Positions 48,868-58,700 of a stretch of 64,000 bases of DNA are shown here, piece after piece. The notes under the pieces are model-generated. The model had not been told where the DNA came from. It worked only from the letters and a program-made list of their open reading frames with translations, and ran no database searches. Made by a program: the position numbers and the translations under genes. The stretch is from Sandaracinobacteroides hominis (GTDB lineage Bacteria; Pseudomonadota; Alphaproteobacteria; Sphingomonadales; Sphingomonadaceae): positions 62,001 to 126,000 of the forward strand of contig NZ_JADCUC010000005.1 in NCBI RefSeq assembly GCF_016464365.1. Reading direction: 5' to 3'. Numbering within the stretch: position 1 is the stretch's first letter; each line of letters begins with the position of its first letter.

Positions 48868-49847
48868 CAGGCAACCTCCTCGATACGGCGATAGAGCGCG
48901 GCCAGACGCGGATCCTGCAGATACCGGTCGCGAACAGGCTGTGTCGCGGCGATGAAGGCCGCAACATCCGGCTGGTTCACCTGCACGCCGGCCTTCAGCA
49001 CTTCCGCCCGCGCGTCGGCGACGCGCTTGTCCCAGCTCTCGCGCATCACCTGCACCGACCGCCGGGCAATATCGCGGATCAGCTCCTGGTCGCGCGGGGC
49101 GAGCCGGTCGTGAATCGCTTTCGACATAAGCAGTGCGTCGGGGCTAAGGCTGTGGTCCGTCTCGGACCAGAAGCGCGCGGTCTCGAAATGGCGGCTGGAT
49201 TCGAAGCTGGGCATATTGTTTTCGGCGCCGTCGATCAGATGCGTTTCCAGCGCCGAAAACACCCCGCCATAGCTTAGAGGGGTGGGGTTCGCGCCCATGG
49301 CCATCAGCGTCTCAAGAAAGATGTCGGATTGTGGCGCGCGGATTTTCAGCCCGTGCAGGTCGGCCGGCACGTTGATCGGGCGGCGGATGTTGTAGATGCT
49401 GCGCGGCGCGGCGTCATAATAGGCGAGCCCCACCAACCCTCGACGATCAAATACATTCAGCAGATCATCGCCGACCTTGCCATCGATCGCGCGACGCATG
49501 TGATCGACGGATCGGAAGGAATAGGGAAGCGAGAGGAGGCGGGTCTCGGGAAACGCATTGTTCAACGCTGCAACCGCCACCCGGCAAAAGGCAACCGCCT
49601 TGTAGCGGGCAAAGCCAAGCGAGTCGTCCTCGGCGCCAAGCTGGCCCGACGGAAACTGCCGAATGTGAATGCGGCCGCCTGTCTCCCGCTGCAGCTCCTC
49701 GCCCATCCACTTGACGGCCTCGACCGTGGGATAGCCGGGCGGGTGCACATCGACTGCATCCAGCCGAATCGTACCGTCCGCCCCCCTCAGCATGGTGGCA
49801 ACACCAGCCGCCATCCCGCCAAACAGAAGCATGCGGCGATCGAACAT
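48867..49847 (-). CDS. TRAP transporter solute-binding protein, DctP type
   Basis: A 326-residue periplasmic binding protein (PF03480). The N-terminus MFDRRMLLFGGMAAGVATML carries a basic, hydrophobic export signal. Family features are visible: GYPTVEAVKWMGEELQRETG, IRQFPSGQLGAEDDSLG, LKIRAPQSDIFLETLMAMGA with the conserved ligand-binding Arg that pairs with a carboxylate, and YGGVFSALETHLIDGAENN. It would bind an anionic sugar acid. It overlaps DctQ and follows the hydratase-like gene by 2 bp. Confidence 0.92.
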   Translation of the reverse strand: MFDRRMLLFGGMAAGVATMLRGADGTIRLDAVDVHPPGYPTVEAVKWMGEELQRETGGRIHIRQFPSGQLGAEDDSLGFARYKAVAFCRVAVAALNNAFPETRLLSLPYSFRSVDHMRRAIDGKVGDDLLNVFDRRGLVGLAYYDAAPRSIYNIRRPINVPADLHGLKIRAPQSDIFLETLMAMGANPTPLSYGGVFSALETHLIDGAENNMPSFESSRHFETARFWSETDHSLSPDALLMSKAIHDRLAPRDQELIRDIARRSVQVMRESWDKRVADARAEVLKAGVQVNQPDVAAFIAATQPVRDRYLQDPRLAALYRRIEEVA

Positions 49848-49849
49848 CG

Positions 49850-50656
49850 TCAGGCCTCCACGATGCGGACGGAAATCTTGCCCTGCGGGCCGAAATCGGC
49901 AACCGCCGACTGCCCGTTGAAAACCTGATGGACACCGGTGGCGGCGCCGGTCGAAACGAGAGTGCCGGCCACCAGCGTCTGCCCCGACCTGCCCATGTGG
50001 TTCAGCAATTCGGCAAGCGATTCAAGCGGTGTGCCGGGAACGCTGGCCGGCGTGCCGCGCCCGACCTCGGCACCATCGATGCGGACGGTGCAGGCCTCAT
50101 GGGCAAGGGCGGCTATCCCGCCGGAGATTTCCGCGCCCAGCAACAGTCCGGCGTTGTTCCCGAAATCGGAGATGGTCACCAGCGGACCATGCTCGTTGAT
50201 GCCGGCGAAGGGGCTGCCGGCGATCTCCACGCCGACATGAACGGCCCCGACAACGGTCGCTGCGCGCTCGGCCGTCCAGCCAGTGGCGGGCTGGACATTG
50301 GTTCCCAGCGCCAGAACATATTCCGCCTCGAACGCCGTGAATCCTCCGGCAATACCTACAAATTCGATAATGTCTTCGCCGGCGGTCTGCACGGACTTCG
50401 AAAACACCGGCCCGAACAGCCGGGTGCGGCCCAGCTGCTGGCTGAACGGTGGCGGGATCAGCCCAACCTTCCAGCCGGCGACGCGATCCGGCCACAATGA
50501 AATGGCGTGGCGCTGGATGGCATAGGCATCAGCCTCGGTGACGGGTGGCAGGCCGGGATAGGCGACGATCGCCGTGCGTCCGCGACGCGCGCCGACGAAA
50601 CGCTCGGCAATGGCATCAAGTTGCGCGGCGGTTGCAGCGGAACGGTGGGCAGACAT
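49850..50656 (-). CDS. 2-keto-4-pentenoate hydratase-like protein (FAH superfamily)
   Basis: A 268-residue protein of the MhpD/fumarylacetoacetate hydrolase superfamily. It has VAGWKVGLIPPPFSQQLG, the metal-binding EAEYVLALG and VGAVHVGVEIAGSPFAGI segments, and GRGTPASVPGTPLESLAELL near the C-terminus. Relatives hydrate 2-keto-4-pentenoates or act on other 2-keto acids. It is the first gene of the operon that continues with DctP, DctQ, DctM and the DUF6807 protein. Its presence suggests that the locus also handles a 2-keto sugar-acid side product; the reaction is not known. Confidence 0.82.
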   Translation of the reverse strand: MSAHRSAATAAQLDAIAERFVGARRGRTAIVAYPGLPPVTEADAYAIQRHAISLWPDRVAGWKVGLIPPPFSQQLGRTRLFGPVFSKSVQTAGEDIIEFVGIAGGFTAFEAEYVLALGTNVQPATGWTAERAATVVGAVHVGVEIAGSPFAGINEHGPLVTISDFGNNAGLLLGAEISGGIAALAHEACTVRIDGAEVGRGTPASVPGTPLESLAELLNHMGRSGQTLVAGTLVSTGAATGVHQVFNGQSAVADFGPQGKISVRIVEA

Positions 50657-50786
50657 CAGGCAAGCTCTCCCGCCAGGGACGACAGGCGGGCGAACGCGAT
50701 GCTGCGGCAGAAATTTCGGTTGCTCACGCTATCTCCCCGGGGCGATCGGCTTGATGCCAGCCCTTCTTCGCGGCGGTTTTCGAAGA

Positions 50787-50804
50787 TTTGGTAACCGGTG
50801 TCAA
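50787..50804 (-). promoter_or_regulatory. LacI-type operator over the -35 box of the transporter operon
   Basis: GGTAACCGGTGTCA at 50790-50803, identical to the kduI site. On the minus strand a perfect TTGACA (50799-50804) overlaps it, 17 nt before a poor -10 candidate. It lies about 130 bp before the hydratase-like start and 155 bp before the divergent VOC gene, so it could act on both. Confidence 0.7.
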
Positions 50805-50957
50805 CCGGCATTTCAGAACGCCGCAACCGTGGCGTTGCGGGCTGCAATTTTCTGCGCACCTTGGCCGAACGAACAGTTGCCGGCGTTGGCCGGCAGCGGC
50901 ATCGATGCGCCGGGCGAGCTGCAGGAACGCGGCCGCTACCTTTGCGGGAGGAGCGAC

Positions 50958-51341
50958 ATGTTCAGTCATATCATGGTGGGCGCCGACGATCTGGCAGCCT
51001 CCAAGAAATTCTACGACGCGATTTTGGGCACATTGGGCGCTCCAGCCGGCGTTCAGGACGACAAGGGCCGGGTGTTCTGGATCACCCCCACCGGCATCTT
51101 TTCGATTTCCGTTCCGATCGACGGCAAGCCGGCCTCAAGGGGCAATGGCTCCACCGTCGGCTTTGCGGCTTCCTCGCCGGAAGTGGCGGACGCCTGGCAT
51201 GCGGCCGGTGTCGCCAATGGTGGAACCACCTGCGAAGATCCGCCGGGCGTGCGCCAGGGCGGCATGGGCGACCTCTATCTCGCCTATCTACGCGATCCGG
51301 CAGGCAACAAGCTGTGTGCGCTGCATCGGATGGCGGCCTGA
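50958..51341 (+). CDS. VOC (glyoxalase/dioxygenase fold) family protein
   Basis: A 127-residue protein with the vicinal-oxygen-chelate fold: FSHIMVGADDLAASKKFYDA in the first beta-alpha-beta-beta-beta unit and YLAYLRDPAGNKLCALHRMA at the end. The residues at the metal positions (His in SHIMVG, C-terminal His/Glu region) are partly present; the reaction is unknown, as members range from lactoylglutathione lyases to binding proteins. GGGAGG lies 6 nt before the ATG. It is 62 bp before the CoA transferase gene and may be co-transcribed. Confidence 0.85.
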   Translation: MFSHIMVGADDLAASKKFYDAILGTLGAPAGVQDDKGRVFWITPTGIFSISVPIDGKPASRGNGSTVGFAASSPEVADAWHAAGVANGGTTCEDPPGVRQGGMGDLYLAYLRDPAGNKLCALHRMAA

Positions 51342-51403
51342 ACGATTGCAGGGCCGGCGCTGACGCCGGCCAAACCGCCAGTCAAGCTTGGAGCAGTTGC
51401 GAA

Positions 51404-52591
51404 ATGACGAGCAGTGAACAGGAAGCGCGGCCCATGCTGGAGGGCGTCCGCATCGTCGACCTGACGAGCGTGGTATTCGGACCATATGCCACGCAGACTC
51501 TCGCCGACCTGGGCGCCGACGTCATCAAGGTGGAATCGCCGGAAGCAGGTGATTTCTATCGCTGGTCGGCAAAAGCTGCGCGCACGCCGGGCATGAGCCC
51601 GGGCTACATGTCGCTCAATCGCGGCAAGCGTTCGATTGCGCTCGACCTGAAGAAACCGGACGACCTGCAGGTGATTCACGAGCTGTTGAAGGACGCCGAC
51701 GTCTTCATCCTGAACGTGCGCGGCAAGGCGGTGGAGCGGCTGGGGCTGGATTTCGAGAGCGTGAAGGCGATCAATCCCGAAATCATCTATGTCCATTGTG
51801 TCGGCTTTGGGCAGGATGGCCCCTATGCCGACTTGCAGGCCTATGACGATGTGATTCAGGCGGCCAGCGGCACGGCCTCGTTGCTCAGCCGGGTCGATGG
51901 CGATCCGCGCGCCCGCTACCTGCCGTCGCTGATCGCCGACAAGGTCGCCGGGCTGCATGCCGCCTATGCCGTGCTGGCGGCCATCGTCCACAAGCTGAAG
52001 ACCGGGCGCGGCCAGAAGGTTGAGGTGCCGATGCTGGAAACCTTCACCCACTTCATGATGGTGGAGCATCTGGCCGGCAAGACATTCGATCCGCCGAATG
52101 CCCCGGCCGGTTATTCCCGCCAGCTCGATCCCGACCGTCAGCCCTTCCCGACGAAGAATGGCTATATCAGCATCGTCCCCTACACCGACGACAGCTGGGC
52201 CCGTGTCTTCAAGCTGCTGGAAGCGCCGGAGTTCCTCGATGATCCGCGCTTCGAGACGCGCAAGCTCCGGGCGGAGAACATGGCGGACATGTATCGCCAG
52301 ATCGGCCGACTGACGCCGAACTTTACAACTGAGGAACTGGTAGTCCGCTGCAAGGCGTCCGATATCCCGGCGCAGCCCGTCCGCGACCTGGAGGATGTGA
52401 CGGAGGACCCGCACCTGCAGGCAGTCGGCTTCTTCCGTCGCCGGGAACATCCGACCGAGGGCGGCGTTCTCGACATGCGCCCACCCGTCCGCTTTTCCGA
52501 CTTCGCGCCCGAGCCGGGGCGATTGGCGCCGAATCTGGGGCAACACAGCGCGGAGGTGCGCTCCGGGCTGCGGAGAGATGGCGCAGCTTGA
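51404..52591 (+). CDS. CaiB/BaiF-family (class III) CoA transferase
   Basis: A 395-residue class III CoA transferase. It has the N-terminal GVRIVDLTSVVFGPYATQTL and LGADVIKVESPEAGDF, then LNRGKRSIALDLKKP, and SLIADKVAGLHAAYAVLAAI with the catalytic Asp that forms the acyl-enzyme anhydride. The C-terminal small domain (PFPTKNGYISIVPYTDDSWA) completes it. These enzymes move CoA between carboxylic acids; the acid here is unknown. Start: ATG 51404 with GGAG rather far upstream; ATG 51434 would drop ten residues. It is followed by the sulfatase gene after 144 bp. Confidence 0.92.
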   Translation: MTSSEQEARPMLEGVRIVDLTSVVFGPYATQTLADLGADVIKVESPEAGDFYRWSAKAARTPGMSPGYMSLNRGKRSIALDLKKPDDLQVIHELLKDADVFILNVRGKAVERLGLDFESVKAINPEIIYVHCVGFGQDGPYADLQAYDDVIQAASGTASLLSRVDGDPRARYLPSLIADKVAGLHAAYAVLAAIVHKLKTGRGQKVEVPMLETFTHFMMVEHLAGKTFDPPNAPAGYSRQLDPDRQPFPTKNGYISIVPYTDDSWARVFKLLEAPEFLDDPRFETRKLRAENMADMYRQIGRLTPNFTTEELVVRCKASDIPAQPVRDLEDVTEDPHLQAVGFFRRREHPTEGGVLDMRPPVRFSDFAPEPGRLAPNLGQHSAEVRSGLRRDGAA

Positions 52592-52735
52592 ACTCGACCG
52601 CAGGCTTGGTGCTGCGCCGTCGGGGCAATATCGGATTGCGGCGCTCGCCAGCCACGCAATTGCCCAAATATGGGCTAGGTGAACCGAAATCTGACATTAG
52701 CCTTGCGCCTCCTAAACGCAGGAGGCGAGACCAAC

Positions 52736-54238
<1,503 letters not shown>

Positions 54239-54258
54239 GTTGGCGAACTGACCGGATT

Positions 54259-54291
54259 TGGCCGGGCGGAGCAATCCGCCCGGCCATTTTT
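54259..54291 (+). terminator. Rho-independent terminator after the sulfatase gene
   Basis: A perfect 12-bp stem TGGCCGGGCGGA / TCCGCCCGGCCA with a GCAA tetraloop, followed by TTTTT. Confidence 0.92.
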
Positions 54292-54414
54292 CATTCCAAA
54301 GGCGACCGATCGAAAGGCGATCGTCCCAGTTTGAGGCAATGCTGACCGAGCTGCCGATCTAGCCTATGTCGCCTGCGACGGGCCAAAGCCGACTTCACAA
54401 GAGAGGGAGTGAGC

Positions 54415-54777
54415 ATGCTGGAGGAGAATTTCCAGGAGATTGCATCCTATGTTGCCCTCGGCATCGAGGCCGTCGTCGTGATCGTGCTGCTGTATGCGGC
54501 CGGGGAAGCCATATTGGGCATGGTAAAGGCGATAGGGCACCGCGGCATCTCCACCGGCGCTCGCCGGGAAGTCTGGTTCCGCTTTGCTCTCTGGATCATC
54601 CTGGCGCTGGAGTTCGCGCTTGCGGCCGACATCATCCGCTCCGCCATTGCGCCTACGTGGGAATCGATCGGGCAGCTGGCCGCCATTGCCGCAATCCGCA
54701 CGTTCCTGAACTTCTTCCTCGTCCGCGACATCGAATCCTACAACGAAGGCCGCACCGAAAAGGACAAGGTGGGCTGA
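54415..54777 (+). CDS. DUF1622 membrane protein
   Basis: A 120-residue inner-membrane protein of the DUF1622 family (PF07784), function unknown. It has three hydrophobic segments: about residues 12-34 (YVALGIEAVVVIVLLYAAGE), 58-78 (FALWIILALEFALAADIIRS) and 88-106 with FLNFFLVRDIE, a conserved end. The ATG at 54415 follows GAGGGAG; a GTG at 54409 is also in frame. It stands between the sulfatase terminator and the FGE gene, with its own start signals. Confidence 0.85.
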   Translation: MLEENFQEIASYVALGIEAVVVIVLLYAAGEAILGMVKAIGHRGISTGARREVWFRFALWIILALEFALAADIIRSAIAPTWESIGQLAAIAAIRTFLNFFLVRDIESYNEGRTEKDKVG

Positions 54778-55110
54778 CCGCGAAGGGATTTCATCCGGTC
54801 GGTCCGCGGCGATTGCCAGTCGGAATGGCAATGCGCCACTGGCACATCGCCGTCTGAGCGCCGAGTGCGCCACAGTTTCCGGGGTTCACGTCCCAACATC
54901 ATCCGAATACGGAGAGCTCAAGGCGGCCTTCAGGATCGACCAGGCAGCAACGGATGGCCTCGTGCATTGTCCGAAACTGCGCAGTGCGCCATGCCGTGTG
55001 CGGCTAGCATGCTTTCGACCAGGGCTTGCGCGGCTGAAAAGCCGCCCATTGTCAGGGCTGGACAGGGTCGATGCGGGGAGTGAAATCGGCACGCTGCAAG
55101 TGAGGTAACG
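54778..55110. other. Intergenic stretch before the FGE gene, no gene seen
   Basis: No frame here has family resemblance and a ribosome-binding site. The stretch holds TGCGCCA three times on the plus strand (about 54832, 54864 and 54984), which could be coincidence or weak regulator sites, and must carry any promoter of the FGE gene. Confidence 0.4.
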
Positions 55111-56058
55111 ATGGGTGTTTTGACGGCGGAGACCAAGAGCGAGGGGATGATCCTGCTTCCGGGAGGACGGTTCCGCATGGGCTCCGATGTCCACTATCGC
55201 GAAGAAGCGCCCGCGCACGAGGTAGATGTCTCGGGCTTCTGGATAGACCGGACCCCCGTCACCAACCGCGAGTTCGCCGCCTTCGTCGCTGAAACCGGCC
55301 ACCTGACCCTGGCGGAACAGGCGCCGAACGCAGCCGACTATCCCGGCGCACTGCCCGAAATGCTGGTCGCGGCAAGCCTTGTATTCCAGCCCACAACCGG
55401 CCCAGTGCGGCTGAATGACTGGAGCCAGTGGTGGGTGTGGACAGCGGGTGCCAACTGGCGCCATCCGACAGGCCCCGGCAGCAGCATCGACGGGCTGGAG
55501 GATCATCCGGTGGTGCAGGTGACCCCTTCGGATGCGGAAGCATATGCTGCATGGGCCGGCAAGCGGCTGCCGACCGAGGCCGAATGGGAATATGCTGGCT
55601 GGGGTGGCAATTCCGCCCATGAATTCGCCTGGGGTGACGATCTGGAACCCGGAGGCCGGCACATGGCGAATATCTGGCAGGGCGAATTCCCGCACGGCAA
55701 TACGGTTGCGGATGGCTACTTCCGCACCTCTCCGGTCGGCCATTTTCCCCCGAACGGTTTCGGCTTGTCGGATATGATCGGCAATGTGTGGGAATGGACC
55801 AGCAGCTGGTATGCCGACCGCCACGCCGCCAATCCGGGCAAGGCCTGCTGCGTTCCGCAAAATCCGCGCGGCGCCGCACTGGAAACAAGCTATGACCCGG
55901 CAATGCCGGACATTCGCATTCCCCGCCGCGTGCTGAAGGGCGGCTCACACCTTTGTGCTCTCAGCTATTGCCGGCGCTATCGCCCGGCCGCGCGCCATGC
56001 GCAAGCGATCGACAGCTCAACCAGCCATATCGGATTCCGCTGCGTGAAGGACGTCTGA
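55111..56058 (+). CDS. Formylglycine-generating enzyme (SUMF1/FGE family)
   Basis: A 315-residue protein with the complete FGE-sulfatase domain (PF03781): MILLPGGRFRMGSD, HEVDVSGFWIDRTPVTNREF, KRLPTEAEWEYAGWGG, LSDMIGNVWEWTSSWY and LKGGSHLCALSYCRRYRPAA. Cys282 and Cys287 match the copper-binding active-site pair of aerobic FGE. It oxidises the sulfatase cysteine to formylglycine, here presumably Cys55 of the sulfatase at 52736. Many members of this family lack the two cysteines; this one has both. GAGG lies 6-7 nt before the ATG. Confidence 0.93.
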   Translation: MGVLTAETKSEGMILLPGGRFRMGSDVHYREEAPAHEVDVSGFWIDRTPVTNREFAAFVAETGHLTLAEQAPNAADYPGALPEMLVAASLVFQPTTGPVRLNDWSQWWVWTAGANWRHPTGPGSSIDGLEDHPVVQVTPSDAEAYAAWAGKRLPTEAEWEYAGWGGNSAHEFAWGDDLEPGGRHMANIWQGEFPHGNTVADGYFRTSPVGHFPPNGFGLSDMIGNVWEWTSSWYADRHAANPGKACCVPQNPRGAALETSYDPAMPDIRIPRRVLKGGSHLCALSYCRRYRPAARHAQAIDSSTSHIGFRCVKDV

Positions 56059-56083
56059 GCGCCTGGACGCACCAGGCAGCGGG

Positions 56084-56818
56084 TCATTCGTCGGCGTTCA
56101 CCATTGCCCGCAGCGCAGCCGCGTTGCGGATGCGAATGCAGCGATAGCCCAGCTCCACATGGCCGCGATCGACCAGCCGACCGACGATCCCGTTCAGCGT
56201 GTTGCGCGACATCACCGCCATAGACGCCAGCTCATTCTGGCTGATATGCAGTTCGGCCGGCGGCAAGGGATCCGGCAGGTAATCCAGGCGACAGCCGGCA
56301 AGCCGGAGAATGGCGGCGACGGCGCGAATCTCGCTGTTCTGCCGCGACAGGTCGGAAATGATCTGGCCGGCCACATCGTTCATCATGTCGGCCAGCAGGG
56401 AGATTTCCCGCCACCAGCGCGGGTTCTCGCACAATAGCCGCTCCAGGGAATGCTGCGGTATCAGGGCCCACACAACCGGCGTCTTTGCTATCAACGACAG
56501 GAACTTCTGCCTGCCCAGCAGCGTCTTGTAGCCGGCCCAGAAGCCGGCATGGGCCAGGTGGATAGCGCGGGTATCGGGATGGCCGCTTAAAAAGGAAAGT
56601 TCGGCCGATCCTTCGGCAATGCCTTCCAGCCCGCCATATGCATCGCCGCCATGCATGAATTCCACGCCTGGATCGGCGGTACGGAAGATCGTCGCCGCCA
56701 GCATGGCCTCGCGAAAATCCGCCGGGGTGGATGCCAGCCAGCCGGTCTGGGCAAGCGTGTCCCGGCCCCGCGCCGCCAGCTGAGGAAGGCCTTGCCAGAT
56801 ATGTGCACGTCCCAGCAT
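56084..56818 (-). CDS. Crp/Fnr-family transcriptional regulator
   Basis: A 244-residue regulator. The N-terminal cyclic-nucleotide-binding-like beta-roll runs to about residue 115 (the segment GLEGIAEGSAELSFLSGHPD is where effector contacts lie), followed by the dimer helix and a C-terminal winged helix (HISQNELASMAVMSRNTLNG). There is no cysteine cluster for an iron-sulphur centre, and the cAMP phosphate-binding motif is not evident, so the signal is unknown. The frame extends to a TTG at 56854, but ATG 56818 gives normal length. It converges with FGE; control of the sulfatase genes is only a guess. Confidence 0.82.
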   Translation of the reverse strand: MLGRAHIWQGLPQLAARGRDTLAQTGWLASTPADFREAMLAATIFRTADPGVEFMHGGDAYGGLEGIAEGSAELSFLSGHPDTRAIHLAHAGFWAGYKTLLGRQKFLSLIAKTPVVWALIPQHSLERLLCENPRWWREISLLADMMNDVAGQIISDLSRQNSEIRAVAAILRLAGCRLDYLPDPLPPAELHISQNELASMAVMSRNTLNGIVGRLVDRGHVELGYRCIRIRNAAALRAMVNADE

Positions 56819-57056
56819 TCCAGGGCCCCGCCACGATGTGAAGCAGACATTCAACGCAACAGCATGAACGGACCGAGAACAATTTCAGTCCGCCCTGCAT
56901 CGACCCCTTCCGATCAAGGCAGGCAGCCCAACAGGGCCGACGGACCTTGTTAGCAACACTAGGCTTATGCAGAAAGCGTTAATTTCTTGACAGATTTTTG
57001 TGCGCCGCAGCGCCGGGCGCCTGGTGGCCACATCCGGGCCCACCAAGGAGGAAAGC

Positions 57057-57106
57057 TGGTGCCGCTTAGGTGACTCGAACACCTGACCCCATCATTACGA
57101 ATGACA
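57057..57106 (-). other. 3' half of a tRNA-Thr (CGT) gene: attachment site of an integrated element
   Basis: On the minus strand the sequence carries an anticodon arm TGTCA-TTCGTAA-TGATG (57090-57106, anticodon CGT), a 5-nt variable loop, a perfect T-arm AGGTG-TTCGAGT-CACCT (57068-57084), the 3' acceptor strand AAGCGGC and ACCA (57057-57060). The D-arm and 5' acceptor strand are absent: the sequence upstream does not pair. A 3' tRNA piece next to a P4-type integrase is the usual footprint of site-specific integration. Confidence 0.85.
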
Positions 57107-57273
57107 GATTTCAAGGTTTCCGGTTGTTGCCTGAGGTCCATACATGTTTCTTAACTATCAGAAAAATATACATGTATTTGAATCTGAGGTTGATATCTGA
57201 TATTCAGCGTTTCCTTAAGTTTGGCTATTTTGTAGCCCAGACGTAGCCCAGGAACGGCAAGGAATGTGACGCT
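57107..57273 (+). promoter_or_regulatory. AT-rich control region of the integrase
   Basis: This stretch is much richer in A+T than its surroundings. It has TACATG palindromes twice (near 57141 and 57168, the second within TATACATGTAT) and a direct repeat GTAGCCCAG (about 57232 and 57242). These are candidates for integrase arm sites or a regulator operator; the promoter of the integrase must lie here. Confidence 0.5.
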
Positions 57274-58521
57274 ATGACAGCTGCCCGAGTGGATTTGACA
57301 GACAAGCATTTGCGCGGCCTTGCGCCAGCACCGGTCTCCACGCGGTACGAAATTGCCGATGCGCGTCTGCCTGGCCTTAGGATTCGCGTGTCTGATCGAA
57401 CCCGTGAGAATGGACGAGCTGGCAGCATTTCATTCGTGCTCTATGATCGGTTTCCACCTTCTACGAAGCCAACCAGGCGAACGCTGGGATCTTATCCCGC
57501 CATTTCACTTGCCGACGCCCGGGAGATAGCTCGCGACTGGAAGTCAGAGATTGAGCGTGGAGTAGATCCAAAGGCTCGAATGGCTGCCGAAGCGGTATCG
57601 AAGGCCGAAGCTAAATCCCAACCAAAGCTTCATACCTTCAACGCGGTGGCGGATCAGTTTCTTGCGATGCATGTGGAGGAGCTGCAGCTTAGATCTGCAA
57701 AGGAGATCCGGCGGGCCATCGATAAGAAGGTCAGGCCGGAGTGGGGAGATAAGGAAATAGACACAATTCGCCGCCGGGATGTTACGCGATTGCTGGACGG
57801 AGTTGCCGAGGATTCGGGTCCGGTGGCAGCCGACAAGCTGCTCGCTTTTCTGTCAAAAATCTTCAACTGGCACGAGACCCGTGAAGACGATTTCAGTTCA
57901 CCGATTGTGCGCGGAATGAATCGGACACGACCCAAGGACAGGGTTCGCAAACGGAATCTGAATGACGAAGAGATATGGGCATTGTGGCAGGTTGCGGGGA
58001 CGTCAGGCACATTTGGCGCATTCATCAAGATTGCACTTCTGACGGCCCAGCGTCGGGCAAAAGTTGCGTCCATGAAGTGGGTGGATGTCGATGAGAACGG
58101 CAACTGGGAAATTCCCTGTGAACCAAGAGAGAAAGGAGTTCCTCGCGATATTCTGCTGCCCACATTCGCGCTCGACGTAATTAGAAATCAGCCGGTGATT
58201 TCGGAAAATCCATACGTGTTTGCAGGAAAAAGCGGCGCTCATATCGCGGGATTCTCAAAATATAAGACGGCTTTCGACAAAGCGATGGTCAAACACTTGG
58301 GGCATGAGATCCAGCCTTGGACCATTCACGACTTGAGGCGGACGGCCAAAACCCTGATGTCATCCACCGGCGTTCGGCCAGATATTTCCGAACGCGTCTT
58401 AGGCCATTCGATACCCGGAGTTGAGGGCATCTATGACCAGTTTACCTATCGGCCGCACAGGGCAAATGCATTGAGAAGGCTTGCCCGGAAGGTCCGCCGC
58501 ATTGTCGAGAAACACGAGTGA
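57274..58521 (+). CDS. Tyrosine-type site-specific integrase (P4 family)
   Basis: A 415-residue integrase. The N-terminal arm-binding domain (DUF4102-like, residues 1-85, with DKHLRGLAPAPVSTRYEIAD and TLGSYPAISLADAREIARDW) and the core-binding domain lead to the catalytic domain: first Arg in LLTAQRRAKVASMKWVDVD, the H-x-x-R box WTIHDLRRTAKTLM, LGHSIPGVEGIYDQF with the His and the likely nucleophile Tyr. All catalytic residues appear present, so it may be active. It lies 168 bp from the tRNA-Thr fragment and reads away from it. Base composition is less GC-rich than the neighbouring genes, in line with transfer. Confidence 0.93.
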   Translation: MTAARVDLTDKHLRGLAPAPVSTRYEIADARLPGLRIRVSDRTRENGRAGSISFVLYDRFPPSTKPTRRTLGSYPAISLADAREIARDWKSEIERGVDPKARMAAEAVSKAEAKSQPKLHTFNAVADQFLAMHVEELQLRSAKEIRRAIDKKVRPEWGDKEIDTIRRRDVTRLLDGVAEDSGPVAADKLLAFLSKIFNWHETREDDFSSPIVRGMNRTRPKDRVRKRNLNDEEIWALWQVAGTSGTFGAFIKIALLTAQRRAKVASMKWVDVDENGNWEIPCEPREKGVPRDILLPTFALDVIRNQPVISENPYVFAGKSGAHIAGFSKYKTAFDKAMVKHLGHEIQPWTIHDLRRTAKTLMSSTGVRPDISERVLGHSIPGVEGIYDQFTYRPHRANALRRLARKVRRIVEKHE

Positions 58522-58700
58522 ATACCGACCCGAGATACGCCCTTGCCGCGATAGCCACTTAGCGTCCGGGAGCCATGCTTCCCCCAGCGACCGGCCGCAA
58601 AGTTTGGATGTTGGAGGCAATCGGACAGACGATCGTCCGTTAAGTCGGGCAGTCCGGTCTGTCCGCTTGCGGTCGGCAACCCGTTGGAGCCGCCAGTCGT

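Noticed and set aside
57057-57130. Complete tRNA-Thr gene
   Set aside because: The T-arm, anticodon arm and 3' acceptor strand are present, but the D-arm and matching 5' acceptor strand are missing, so it is only a fragment.
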